This document shows positions 1-8,804 of a DNA stretch of 30,812 nucleotides, one piece after another. The translations under genes and the position numbers were made by a program. Numbering within the stretch: position 1 is the stretch's first letter; each line of letters opens with the position of its first letter. This stretch comes from Diphasiastrum complanatum (Eukaryota > Streptophyta > Lycopodiopsida > Lycopodiales > Lycopodiaceae): NCBI GenBank assembly GCA_029204225.1, contig MU836295.1, positions 1 through 30,812 on the forward strand, given 5' to 3'. The notes under the pieces were generated by a model, which saw nothing but the letters and a program-made list of their open reading frames with translations, was not told the origin of the DNA and did not search any database.

Positions 1-2
1 TT

Positions 3-67
3 TATAAGTTCAATATGCAAGATTGTAAGCCTTTAAGTACACCTATGTTAAATCCTACCATTGTGTA
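3..67 (+). pseudogene. Ty1/copia polyprotein scrap (RT/RNase H junction)
   Basis: The plus frame starting at base 3 reads YKFNMQDCKPLSTPM and then LNPTIV before a TAG stop at 66-68. The DCKPxSTPM core is the conserved motif near the end of the Ty1/copia reverse transcriptase, just before RNase H. Only about 21 codons are visible because the window starts inside the element. The following sequence to about 130 may be its decayed continuation, but I see no clear YRxxxGSLxY motif. It is a fragment, not a gene. The short minus-strand frames at 134-325 and 498-722 show no family features. Confidence 0.65.
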
Positions 68-1543
68 GGTCCCTACCGTAGAGGATTGTGATTGGGACAT
101 TGTTGAGCTCCAACCTTTCCAAGCATTAAGTAATCACTTGTTTTTTAGGGCGTGAACATACATGAAGGGCCTAAGAAAATTCTTAAATTCCTCTTTTTTG
201 TTTTTTTTCAATAATTCTTTTTCACAAGCTATTTCCTCAAGGTCCTCTCCATGGTTGTGAGTGCCGTAATCCACCATGTAATTCAAGCATACAACTCCCA
301 AAGCATGAATAGTCATAGTTTTCAAATCATTCCAAAATATTCATGCAACAAGCTTTAAAATCTGATTTTTTTTGTTATGCTCGCAATGATAAGATGAAAC
401 CTCAATTTATCACCTTTTTTTTTAATGAAATGGCCTACTTAAAATCTCAGCAAGAAGCCGATTCACTGAGTATCGAGTGCATTAATCATATTTGTCATTA
501 AAAAAATTCCCTTCTCACACTAAAATTTCTTAGACTTTTCATGTTTTGTGCTCTCAAACCACTACACCTTTTCACAAACCACTTCACAGGCCTTTTCTTG
601 ACATTATGTAGATACTCTTGAAGCTTTACTTCATCAAGTTTGGTCCAAAAATGAGTGAGTGCTGCTTGATAACTCAAAATGCTCAAAACGTACCAAAGCA
701 TAGTATTATTATTATTTTCCATACTTTATCCTTTTTTTCTTATTATTTGATCCTGCAAATTAGCTTCTCCTATCACTAAGCTCTCATTAGGGCTTCCTTA
801 TGCACTCACTAGTGCTCTCTAGGTTCCAAAATCAACAAAAAAGTGAATTCTTCTCCCACATGTTAAAGGTAAATCATTATAATTGTAGTTTCATAAAAGA
901 CTAACAAATCTTTGAAAAAGATTGCATAATTTTTTGCGATTCACTGGCTATCAAAAGTAGCCAACCAATCATTATGTGATGCCACCAGGCATCCATTGCA
1001 AAGCAAGAGAGAAGGTTTCCTCTATGATAGGCTCAACATTGTGCTATTAGTGGGTCTTTTCATGTCTCAAAGCATTTGCTCACAATTGATGTCATTTTCC
1101 TAAGATAGAGAACAATTGTTCAATTGGGAAGCCGTAAATCAAGCTTGCTCAAAGGAAATAAGTGGAAGCCCAACACTATTATTCCTATTTTAATGCAACT
1201 TTATCCAAAGGCTTCATCAAAAGTATGTACACTTTACCATCACATAGTAACACAAGCCAACAAAGGAGCACAAAACCTCCAAATGTCCACGGGTGCATTA
1301 GTAGAGACTCAAGCCTTTGCCTAGGATGGGTACAAATCTAACTCTTATCTTGCACAACTCTTGTGAAAGCCCCTAAATTTTTTTTCCTGAAAAGGAAAAA
1401 CAACTTGATCAACAAAGTATCTAGTGTTTAAAAGACAATATCATTCCCATAGGGTGATTAGGGCACTCTCAACAAAATATTCCTCACAAAATCTAAATTG
1501 TCTTTTTTTCTGTTTTTGGTGACACCAGTAGCTTGTTCTGGTT
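68..1543. other. Gene-free AT-rich stretch
   Basis: No open frame here carries a recognisable domain. The sequence is AT-rich with short T and A runs. A 66-codon plus frame at 1124-1324 shows no motif and has no supporting signals. It may be decayed retrotransposon continuing from the copia scrap, but nothing visible proves that. Confidence 0.5.
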
Positions 1544-1572
1544 CACAGTATAATGCTGTACATTATACTGTG
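1544..1572. repeat. Perfect 12-bp inverted repeat (hairpin)
   Basis: CACAGTATAATG at 1544-1555 and CATTATACTGTG at 1561-1572 are exact reverse complements around the 5-base spacer CTGTA. A second hairpin, ATAAAG-ACTT-CTTTAT, lies at 1598-1613. They sit about 650 bases beyond the stop of the minus-strand kinase pseudogene. They could be the remains of a small inverted-repeat element or a transcript hairpin. No target duplication was found. Confidence 0.75.
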
Positions 1573-1613
1573 AGAGACTAATTGGGATGACAATTATATA
1601 AAGACTTCTTTAT

Positions 1614-2220
1614 TATATTCAGCATATACTGTTTCAAGTGGGAAAAAAAAATCCCTCTTATTACAGTCCATAAAAGCAAGTAAGACAGTTACTAGTCATC
1701 TACCTTACCAAGGGTTATTGCATGCCACCTTCACAGCTATAAGCCGTGTTACAAGCTTCTTCACACTCGACAATCTTTGCCTGACTGATCGTGCCTATTA
1801 TCCTGATCTTCACCAACTATTCCATTTCAGCATATGTTTTATGCATAGCATGTAAAATCTACCCTAAAATTGCATAACTCAATCTATTTCAGCATGAGTA
1901 TCTCTGAATTAGGGCCCAACCCAGAATTTGGGTTGTGGATTGCAACTGAAAAACAGTCCAATTGCTTCACTAGAGAGCATAACCTACAAAAGAATTCATG
2001 ACTGAGTGAGTGAGTGAGTAGAAATGTGGGCTACAAGTGCAGTACTTTTTGTAGAGCACTATTTCCACATTTTCACAATTCAACCCAAGAAAAAGCTGTT
2101 GGCTTTGATCAGATCTGTAGCAATCCACCAGATACCTATATAAGATCCTAGAGCTCCTCTAAAAACGCATACAAGGCAAGAATGCTGTTGGACATTGAAG
2201 GCGGCTCCTCTCATACTAGC
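1614..2220. other. Stretch downstream of the kinase copy, no gene seen
   Basis: This lies just past the minus-strand kinase stop codon and would hold its 3' UTR and polyadenylation region if it were transcribed. A short GAGT repeat sits near 2003-2019. No open frame or RNA gene is recognisable. Confidence 0.4.
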
Positions 2221-4862
2221 TCACCTTCCCTGAGGATTCACAAGCTGAGAAAAAACTGCACTTATACTTGCATCATCAGAAAACACTGCACTTACACTTG
2301 TATCCTCTGCATGCTCCTCACTGTGCACAGCATGTGCTACATAAAAGTTGGTTTGTGAATCATGTAGCATAAGTTGATGCTGGGGCAGCTCAATCAAACG
2401 CGGATTGATGGCATCCATGTCTACTTCACTCTTGTCACTGGTCATTGACGCTCTCTTGCAGCTGCAGTGCATATTCTAGATTCCAAAGAACATCTCCCAT
2501 GGCTGGCGAGCAATGCCTTGCTCTGCCAAACATTTTCAGCCGGTTTCCCCAAATTTGCGAAGTGAATCTTTGTTGATTTGGCCTACCAATTTTGGGGTCA
2601 ATAATCTCCTCAGCTTTCCCATTTTTTGCCAGTGCAATGCCCAGTCTGCCAGATTTCACCTGTCCCTTGGGGAGAGCATGGATTGATGGCTGGACGAGCA
2701 CACAGTACCTCCATGAGTACAACTCCGAAAGAGTAGACAATCTGACTTCTCGGTCAGCTGCTGCCGCCGAAAATACTCAGGATGCCAGGTATCCGAAACT
2801 GCCCTTAACTGCTGTGCTCACATGTGTGTGATCCAGAGAAGGTCCTGTTTTAGATAGCCCAAAATCAGACACCTTCGCCTCCAGATTTTCATCCAGAAGA
2901 ATGTTTGTTGTCTTCACATCTCGATGAATGATCCCTTGTGCTGGCTCCAGTGGTGAAGATAATGCAGCCCCTCTTGCGGAACCGATTGCAGATCTCCAGC
3001 CTCTGCTTCCAAGTGAGTGAGGGCAGATCGGTGCCGTAAAGATCCCACGCAGAGGGGCCCGTTGGCCATGCAATCGTAAACCAGAATCATCTCAGAGTGT
3101 TTCTTCACAATAGCCGATAAGGGAAACAAGATGGCGATGGGCGCAGCTTTGAAAGAAGCTCGATCTCTGTCTGAAACTTCCGTCAAACCCTGTTCCGATC
3201 TTGGATTGCCTCTCTTACAGCCACCTGAGTGCCATCAAACAGCTCCCCTTTGTAAACCTTGCCGAAGCCTCCGATCCCCAGCACAAGAGACTCGTCGAAA
3301 TTGCTGGTTGCCTCTAAGATCTCGGCAAAGCTGATGAACCTGCCTCCCATGTTAGATGGAGCCGAAGATACAAAGCTTCCTGTTTCCACTTTTGTGAGAT
3401 GCTTTTGACACCTTGCTTCCGATGCTTCCTGAGCCGCCGCCATGGAGTGGAAGAGGCAGCCACGCAGGAGACATAACTTTCGCTCCTCTTGTCCTCTTAG
3501 ACAGCAGGCAGCACAAGCCTGCTAAGATCACACCCAGTGCAGCCACTCCCTCAACAGCGCCACCGATGTAAACCCCAACAGAGCTTCGCCCGCCTCCAGA
3601 ATTCGAGGATGAGCCGTAGAAAATCCGGGTGGTAAAGGAGCTCATGCGAGACTTCCATCAGAATTGTTCATTCTTCAAGATCTCCAGGCCGTTTAAGATC
3701 GAATCATTAAACTCAGCTCCTGAGTTTACAGTCGGCCCGATCTGCAGCCATAGCCTGTTGTCTCCCTGGAGCATAGGAGCAACAAAGTCGAGGTAGTAGG
3801 GGAGTATTTGCAGCTGTTACTTTTGCAAGGATAACAAGCCCCTCGATCGCTGTTTGATTGTTGATGTAGACATTGAAGATTCTTTGATAGACAGACGTGG
3901 TACACAATCTCACAGAAATGAAGGCGAATGTAGTAAGTAAACTGCAAATCCAGGGGAAACAGCCATGTGAGATTGAAGTTGCTGTTGATGACCTTCGACA
4001 CTCCCATAGTCCGAGCAGTGCCATAGACGCTTGGGGGAGCAATGTAGGGTGGCAAAGTGGAAGTATACTGGATATTGAAGACATAGGGTGGTATTGCTCC
4101 TGTTGCTGCTCCCAAGATGAAGCTGCTGTCAGGAATCCACGACCTATCTTCGCCCAGTATCGTTGGCTGGACTCACCATTTTGCCCTCCCACATTCACCC
4201 TGTACATTGTCTGCAAGGCGATGCCAGGCAAGCCGAACTGCGAAGGCACTCCATGGCCAAACTAGAATGGCGTCGTCTGCAAAATTATCTTCGGGCATGG
4301 ATTCCACTTCCAAAGCATTGATAAAAGCATAAGAATTTGGCGCAGTCTTTGGAACAAAAGAAATGGACAAAGAACTGGATTTGACATTGATCGTATACAC
4401 TCCTTCATCACATACGATTTCTTGGTAGCTTTCAATCTCACCTACAATAGATAGATTGGAGAGCAGCACGTATCCGTCCCGCCAGCACAGTGAATAAACG
4501 CCATGTTAGCATTAAAGTTCTGAAACGAGAAAGGATAAAAGTACAACCGGATCCAGTGTCTTCCAGGAGTGACAGGGAATGTGTACTGTGAAGCCGTAGT
4601 AAATATCCTAGCTGAGAGCAGAAAAGGAGCATCCGTCGGGAGCAGCGAGGTTCTGACTGCTCGTAGATGCAAGGACTCCACCTGTAACGATCTTGGTATT
4701 GGCATCTGCCTGCCATACTTCTCATTCACTGTGACATTGCTTGTGGCACCATCAATCTACGCGATACACATCTTTTGGTTGCCAATCGCTTTGACAAAAC
4801 ACAAGACAATACTGGATCAGCAGGACGGACACACAAACAAGGCTGGCAGTTGGAAGCAACAT
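2221..4862 (-). pseudogene. THE1: THESEUS1-like CrRLK1L receptor kinase, frameshifted
   Basis: CrRLK1L kinases sense cell-wall state at the plasma membrane through malectin-like ectodomains. Read from ATG 4862: a hydrophobic signal peptide (MLLPTASLVCVSVLL...), then malectin-like motifs (SARIFTTASQYTFPV, GRHWIRLYFYPF near 4600; IESYQEIVCDEG near 4420; LPGIALQTMYRVNVGG near 4210; YIAPPSVYGTARTMG near 4030). A transmembrane segment follows near 3560 (YIGGAVEGVAALGVILAGL), then WLPLPLHG and SHKS. The kinase shows GIGGFGKVYKG (about 3285), HRDVKTTN (about 2920), [10 protein letters not shown] (about 2860) and a tail SAVFSQLVNPQGR. WLPLPL...SHKS and SAVFSQL point to THESEUS1 rather than FERONIA. 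The span of about 880 codons matches the family, which is usually intronless. The frame changes at least ten times by one base; one deletion removes the VAVK catalytic lysine codon. Read as a recent pseudogene, or a gene spoiled by consensus indels. Confidence 0.85.
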
Positions 4863-5460
4863 CTTGTCAAAAACAGATCCAACTCCAGCTAAAATTGCAC
4901 GATCCACTTCAGTACCAAGCTCTGCCTTAGCTACAAAAACTTTAAAATTGATGGTTCTATTCCAAGGTTCTGGTTTGCTGATTTGAATCCTGCAGTTGTT
5001 GCATGAACTCTGAGCATGAAATAAAATGAAATCAAATCAAAAGATTTATGAGATCCATTGAGCTGAAGATCCAAGTCCTCATTCAACGTTCATCATCTGT
5101 AAGGCATATAAATTGGAACCCATCTCGAAAAAATAGCGGATCAGCAGAATTCCAGACATAGTCACAGAGCCTTGAAGATATACAATCCTCTATCATCCAT
5201 CTCCATACCAAAACTCACATGCATATCAGAATGCAATAGCAAAACCAGCTCTTTTGGGTAGATCAAATTTGTGGCAGGAACAATCCGTTTTGAAAGATCA
5301 GTATTGCATGAGGAGGATTGATTTATTCTTCCAAGCGATCCAGCTTCTCTTCCTCGTCTCGGATGAATGCAGCTATGGCTACGAGTAGTAAATAAAGAGA
5401 GCTGATGAGATGAAGAGAGAGAGTGAGCTCACAAGAAGAGAGAGAGAGAGAGAGGACCTT
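4863..5460 (-). promoter_or_regulatory. Putative 5' leader of the THESEUS1-like copy, CT-rich
   Basis: On the minus strand this stretch runs from the likely transcription start to the ATG at 4862. Its upstream end carries a (GA)n tract on the plus strand (5437-5455), that is a CT-rich stretch on the sense strand, as is common around plant transcription starts. No protein frame is supported. A leader intron could be hidden here but cannot be placed with confidence. Confidence 0.45.
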
Positions 5461-5468
5461 AATGGCAT

Positions 5469-5476
5469 ATTATATA
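5469..5476 (-). promoter_or_regulatory. Candidate TATA box for the kinase copy
   Basis: The minus strand reads TATATAAT here, followed about 15-30 bases downstream by the CT-rich tract at 5437-5455. This order (TATA, then pyrimidine-rich start region, then leader, then ATG) is a typical plant core promoter. No transcript evidence is available. Confidence 0.5.
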
Positions 5477-5503
5477 TTGACGCTCGAATACCTGGATGTT
5501 TGC

Positions 5504-6052
5504 CACGTGTCAGATCGTCAGTTCAAAATCGAGCATTGCTACGTGGCAAAATCTCGTGATGTTTTATTCAGAATCCATGGTGGTAGGGGCGTAAGGCACC
5601 CGCGTCTTAAAGTCCCGCTAGCGTGGCTCTGGATCCGTTCTGTCTGGGAATTCACGAGAGAAACCCGATCTCACGAGAGAGAAACAGGCGATCGTATTTT
5701 AGTGCCACGAGAGAACTGACCGCGCAGCCGTTGGATTTAATCATCAGCGTTCAGATCGTGCCACATTGTCCCAGTCCAGCAGTTTCAAGAAGCCTAGCTT
5801 ACAATCAGATTTTGCCACGTCGCCATAATATAATTCAGTTTGCCAAGATCTCAAGCCACAAAATTATGCCACGTGCCATAACAAAAAATAAAAATAATAC
5901 TATATCCGACTAGTGCCCTAGGGACACTTCAGCCCGATCACTTAATTGTCGCCACGTGGCATATTGACCATTGATCTATTCTATCATACAGCGGGGCAGA
6001 ATCTGAACGTTTCTGACAAAATCTGACGGTAGCAGATTTAAATCAACACGTG
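5504..6052. promoter_or_regulatory. Cluster of G-box/ABRE-type ACGT motifs
   Basis: Four exact CACGTG palindromes occur at 5504-5509, 5870-5875, 5953-5958 and 6047-6052. Further ACGT cores are TACGTGGC at 5540-5547 and CCACGTCG at 5815-5822, with one more CACGTC at 6505-6510. All lie upstream of the TATA box of the minus-strand kinase copy. CACGTG and CACGTGTC are bound by plant bZIP (ABF/GBF) and bHLH (PIF/MYC) factors, so abscisic-acid, light or growth control is plausible. CACGAGAGA also occurs three times, at 5653, 5672 and 5706. Confidence 0.6.
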
Positions 6053-6097
6053 CTCCAACGATAAGAGGGGCATCAACTAGAAACCGTTTTCCTCTGT

Positions 6098-6212
6098 TGC
6101 ATTTGTTTATTATTTAATATTTTTTTTGTTTTATATCTATTTACTATTTAATATTTATCTAATTCCTTTAATTTTATTCTACTTTATTTATTATTTATTT
6201 ATTATATGACCA
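6098..6212. other. Very AT-rich block
   Basis: About 115 bases consist almost entirely of T and A, with repeats of TTTATTATTTA and TATTTAATATTT. It separates the ACGT-motif cluster from gene-free DNA further right. It could act as easily unwound or matrix-attachment-like DNA. It has no coding content. Confidence 0.5.
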
Positions 6213-6713
6213 ATATGGGTAGATCGTGGGAACCGTCAAACCTGGCAGAGAGGCCATGTGGTAGTTGGAATTCATGATTCTATTTTCCCCACCAAGCCTG
6301 CAGGTTGAAGTTTCCTCAGCCCATCACAAACCCAATAGCCCCCATTGCCAAGAGCTATTTGACATCACCAAGTATCATTTTTGCAAACCCCAAACTTCAT
6401 ACGGAAGAATGCAGAAATGGTTTGATAATTTCAAACTTTCCAAAAACAAGTATATATCTGCCTTTCAGAAGACAGGCGTTATATGCTTTTGCTTGTGGGT
6501 GTGGCACGTCACAAAGTCACATGGGCACTAATAGTATTTTGGTTCCTTATGTTGTCTTTTTGAGTTAGGCTTATGTTCTTGGAAATTGACTAGTAAGTAG
6601 GATATAGCTGGTGGTGGGTGGCACACCACCACCACCTTTTATTTCTTGGGTGTGAGAAAAGGTGGGGCCTCCAATGCCCTCCTCAGTGGTTATTGGCATT
6701 CCACCCTCCAATA

Positions 6714-6805
6714 TGCATGTCCAATGAGCTAAATGTCATCTTGACTTGGTGTAAGTCTTAAGAGGCCATGTGATGCATGTCCAATGAGCTAAATGTCATC
6801 TTGAG
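6714..6805. repeat. Two 32-bp direct copies, 60-bp period
   Basis: ATGCATGTCCAATGAGCTAA and the following TGTCATCTTGA occur at 6714-6745 and again, identically, at 6774-6805. The start-to-start distance is exactly 60 bp and the sequence between them is partly similar (GTGTAAG). This looks like a recent small tandem duplication. Confidence 0.8.
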
Positions 6806-7207
6806 CTTGTGTAAGCCATGTGTAGGTCTTAGTATCATTCATGGCCCATGGGTATTATTACCAGGCATATTAACTCACTTCAGAGGTGCAAAAGCTGGGC
6901 AATCTTCTTATGAAGATTGACTGGAGGGTGGGAATTTAGGTATGAGTGTGTTCTTGATCTGGGATTGAGGGTGCCGCAGGCCCCACCCTCATCTAATCAT
7001 GAGCAAAATCCTCCATCCATTAATCATGACTAATGATGAAAATTTCATGACTCATGGGTAGTTTGGGCTAAGGTGGGGCCATCATCCATGCTTGCACAAT
7101 TGAGAAATAAGCTCTAGAGGGTAGAGGTAGAACATATGTTGCTACCTCTTTGGGGAGGGCAGCTTGCAAACTCACAAGAGGGGGGAGGCAACTTCACACC
7201 ACCTCTA

Positions 7208-7291
7208 CTCCTCACTTTGTTTGCAACAAAAAAGCTACTAACAATACCACCACCGTCAACTCCTAACTTTGTTTGCAACAAAGAAGCTACT
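7208..7291. repeat. Direct repeat, 52-bp period
   Basis: CTCCTCACTTTGTTTGCAAC at 7208-7227, continuing to AAGCTACT, recurs at 7260-7291 with two substitutions. The spacer is rich in ACCACC. It is a local tandem duplication with no coding role visible. Confidence 0.7.
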
Positions 7292-7382
7292 TATAATTAA
7301 GCTTATCAAGAAGGGGGGGCGACTTGCAAGACACAAACTTGGGTGTTCATTCCTCTCCTGGTATCCTTTTTAGTATTTTCCA

Positions 7383-7416
<34 letters not shown>

Positions 7417-7444
7417 CGCACACGCACACACACACACACACACA
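7383..7444. repeat. (TG)n(CA)n near-perfect palindrome
   Basis: An alternating TG tract on the left runs into an alternating CA tract on the right with TGCGCA at the centre (7415-7420). The halves are reverse complements of about 27-30 bases with one main mismatch, CACG against CACA. The sequence can form both a long hairpin or cruciform and left-handed Z-DNA. It is also a microsatellite expected to vary in length. Confidence 0.9.
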
Positions 7445-7489
7445 TAATGGCAAATATAAGACATTACACATAATGGGCATCCAATTCTT

Positions 7490-7830
7490 CTCTTTGGAAA
7501 TGGCCATGTGAGTTTTTTGTCTCATCCTTTCCTACAAGGAAATGCCCAACATCTCCAATAGAAACCTAGCTAACACTCTCCAAATATTTTGGACTTGCTC
7601 TCTCTTGGGATGACCACATGAGCTATTAGCTCATTCTTTCCCCTTTGAGCAAATGCTCGACATCTTCGATAGTCACCTCAGCATGACCACCCGAGAATGG
7701 GCATCCTTTCTCTTGGCATGGCCATATGAGTCTCTACCTCATCCTTCAAGGAAATGCCCAACGTCACCAAGAATGAGCATGAGCATCCTCTCTCTTGGAT
7801 GGTCATATGAGTTCTTAGCTCATCTTTTCT
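7490..7830. repeat. Diverged tandem repeat, about 4 copies
   Basis: A unit built on TCTCTTGG, ATGGCCATATGAG and CTCATC(C/T)TT recurs with anchors near 7492, 7601, 7709 and 7791, giving spacings of about 110, 108 and 82 bases. AAGGAAATGCCCAAC also recurs in two units (7537 and 7748). Copies differ at many positions, so this is an old minisatellite. Confidence 0.65.
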
Positions 7831-7957
7831 TTTTCAATAGATACATAAGGTGTCCCTAGGTGTTTATTGGGAATGTTGTGCATTTCCAATATTGTAATTT
7901 CAAGTGCTTGGTATTCTTTTGTATTTTAATGGCACCTTTAGACAAACTTATCTACTT

Positions 7958-8133
7958 GTGTTCTCCACACATTAAAACCATATGTCAAAATGTTCGTGCA
8001 AGTAGCCATTTGAAGATTGACACCTAGCACTTGGAGCTTTTATGGGCACCACAATATAATTATGTGTGCTACACATTGAAAACCTTACTCCAAAATGTTC
8101 ATGTGGACACTCATTTATTGATTGACTCCTAGC
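7958..8133. repeat. Diverged direct repeat, about 104-bp period
   Basis: GTGTTCTCCACACATTAAAA...CAAAATGTTCGTG...GATTGACACCTAGCA at about 7958-8030 matches GTGTGCTACACATTGAAAAC...CAAAATGTTCATG...GATTGACTCCTAGCA at about 8063-8133. No open frame is conserved between the copies. It continues the pattern of repeated small duplications in this stretch. Confidence 0.6.
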
Positions 8134-8484
8134 ATTTTGGCCTTCCATTGGAAGGTCTAAATTCTACATGTTAATCACCAATTGGTTAGTCAAATGAAGC
8201 TTTTTGCATAACTTATGATTGAACCAAGAGCCCATGTTCTAATTTCTAGCTACATGTTTACTATGCTTGAAACTTGCACTTGGCATTACGCAATGCTAGG
8301 CCCAACACAATGTGTCTTCCTCTAAAGTCAAGCTTTGGAGAAAGGCCCTTAATGCAAAATTATCCCTTCCATTAGATAGCAAGAGGATTAACTCCAAATC
8401 ATCTAAGCATAATTATACATGGAGTACACTATTAACTTGTTTGGAGAGAGAATTTCTTGCATATATAGAATAGAGTAGCATGTT

Positions 8485-8604
8485 CAAGATATGTGTTGTC
8501 CATAGCCTAATTCATGGGTTCTCAAGGGTTGAGTGACCAAGATATTGGTTGTCTAGAGCCTTTTTTGTGGGTTTTCAAGATGAACCAAGGTAACTAGCCA
8601 AGAT
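8485..8604. repeat. Short diverged repeat (CAAGATAT...TTCTCAAG)
   Basis: CAAGATATGTGTTGTC...GTTCTCAAG starting at 8485 is repeated with changes as CAAGATATTGGTTGTC...GTTTTCAAG at 8538. A partial third copy starts at 8599. The spacings are 53 and 61 bases. Nothing coding is associated with it. Confidence 0.55.
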
Positions 8605-8776
8605 AATAGTTGTGTTTTGAGTGTGATGTTCGGTTGCATCAAGGACACACCCGTGTAACATTTGGGTGAAGATGTACTTGATGGATATTGTGACTACAAA
8701 CCTAGATTTTGACAAGATCATATCAGTTTCAGTTGGCTAATAGTGTGATTTTAGCCCCTTTTCTTGGTTCTTGGTG

Positions 8777-8789
8777 TTTTTTTTTTTTT
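8777..8789. repeat. T13 run at the 3' end of gypsy fragment A
   Basis: Thirteen T residues on the plus strand, so A13 on the minus strand, directly follow the natural end of the minus-strand fragment A protease ORF (about 25 bases beyond its stop). The position resembles a poly(A) tail, but no flanking target duplication was found, so retroposition is not established. Confidence 0.6.
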
Positions 8790-8804
8790 GGTTGAGATTT
8801 CTTC

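Larger units (their letters stand above)
6213..8804. other. Gene-free region with local duplications
   Basis: I see no supported gene in about 2.6 kb. The short plus frames at 6265-6568 and 7653-7859 carry no domain. The region instead holds several short direct duplications (listed separately), a small perfect hairpin CAATCTTC-TTAT-GAAGATTG at 6900-6919, and a (TG)n(CA)n near-palindrome. Decayed transposon sequence is likely but no family is identifiable. Confidence 0.5.

Noticed and set aside
1124-1324. 66-codon plus frame
   Set aside because: No domain, no promoter or splice signals, AT-rich surroundings; length expected by chance.
3897-4892. Plus-strand ORFs of 71-122 codons over the kinase region
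   Set aside because: They are antisense shadows of the CrRLK1L coding sequence; the minus frames carry all the conserved motifs.
6265-6568. Two overlapping plus frames (88 and 87 codons)
   Set aside because: The same stretch is open in two frames with no motif, start context or neighbouring signals; chance ORFs.
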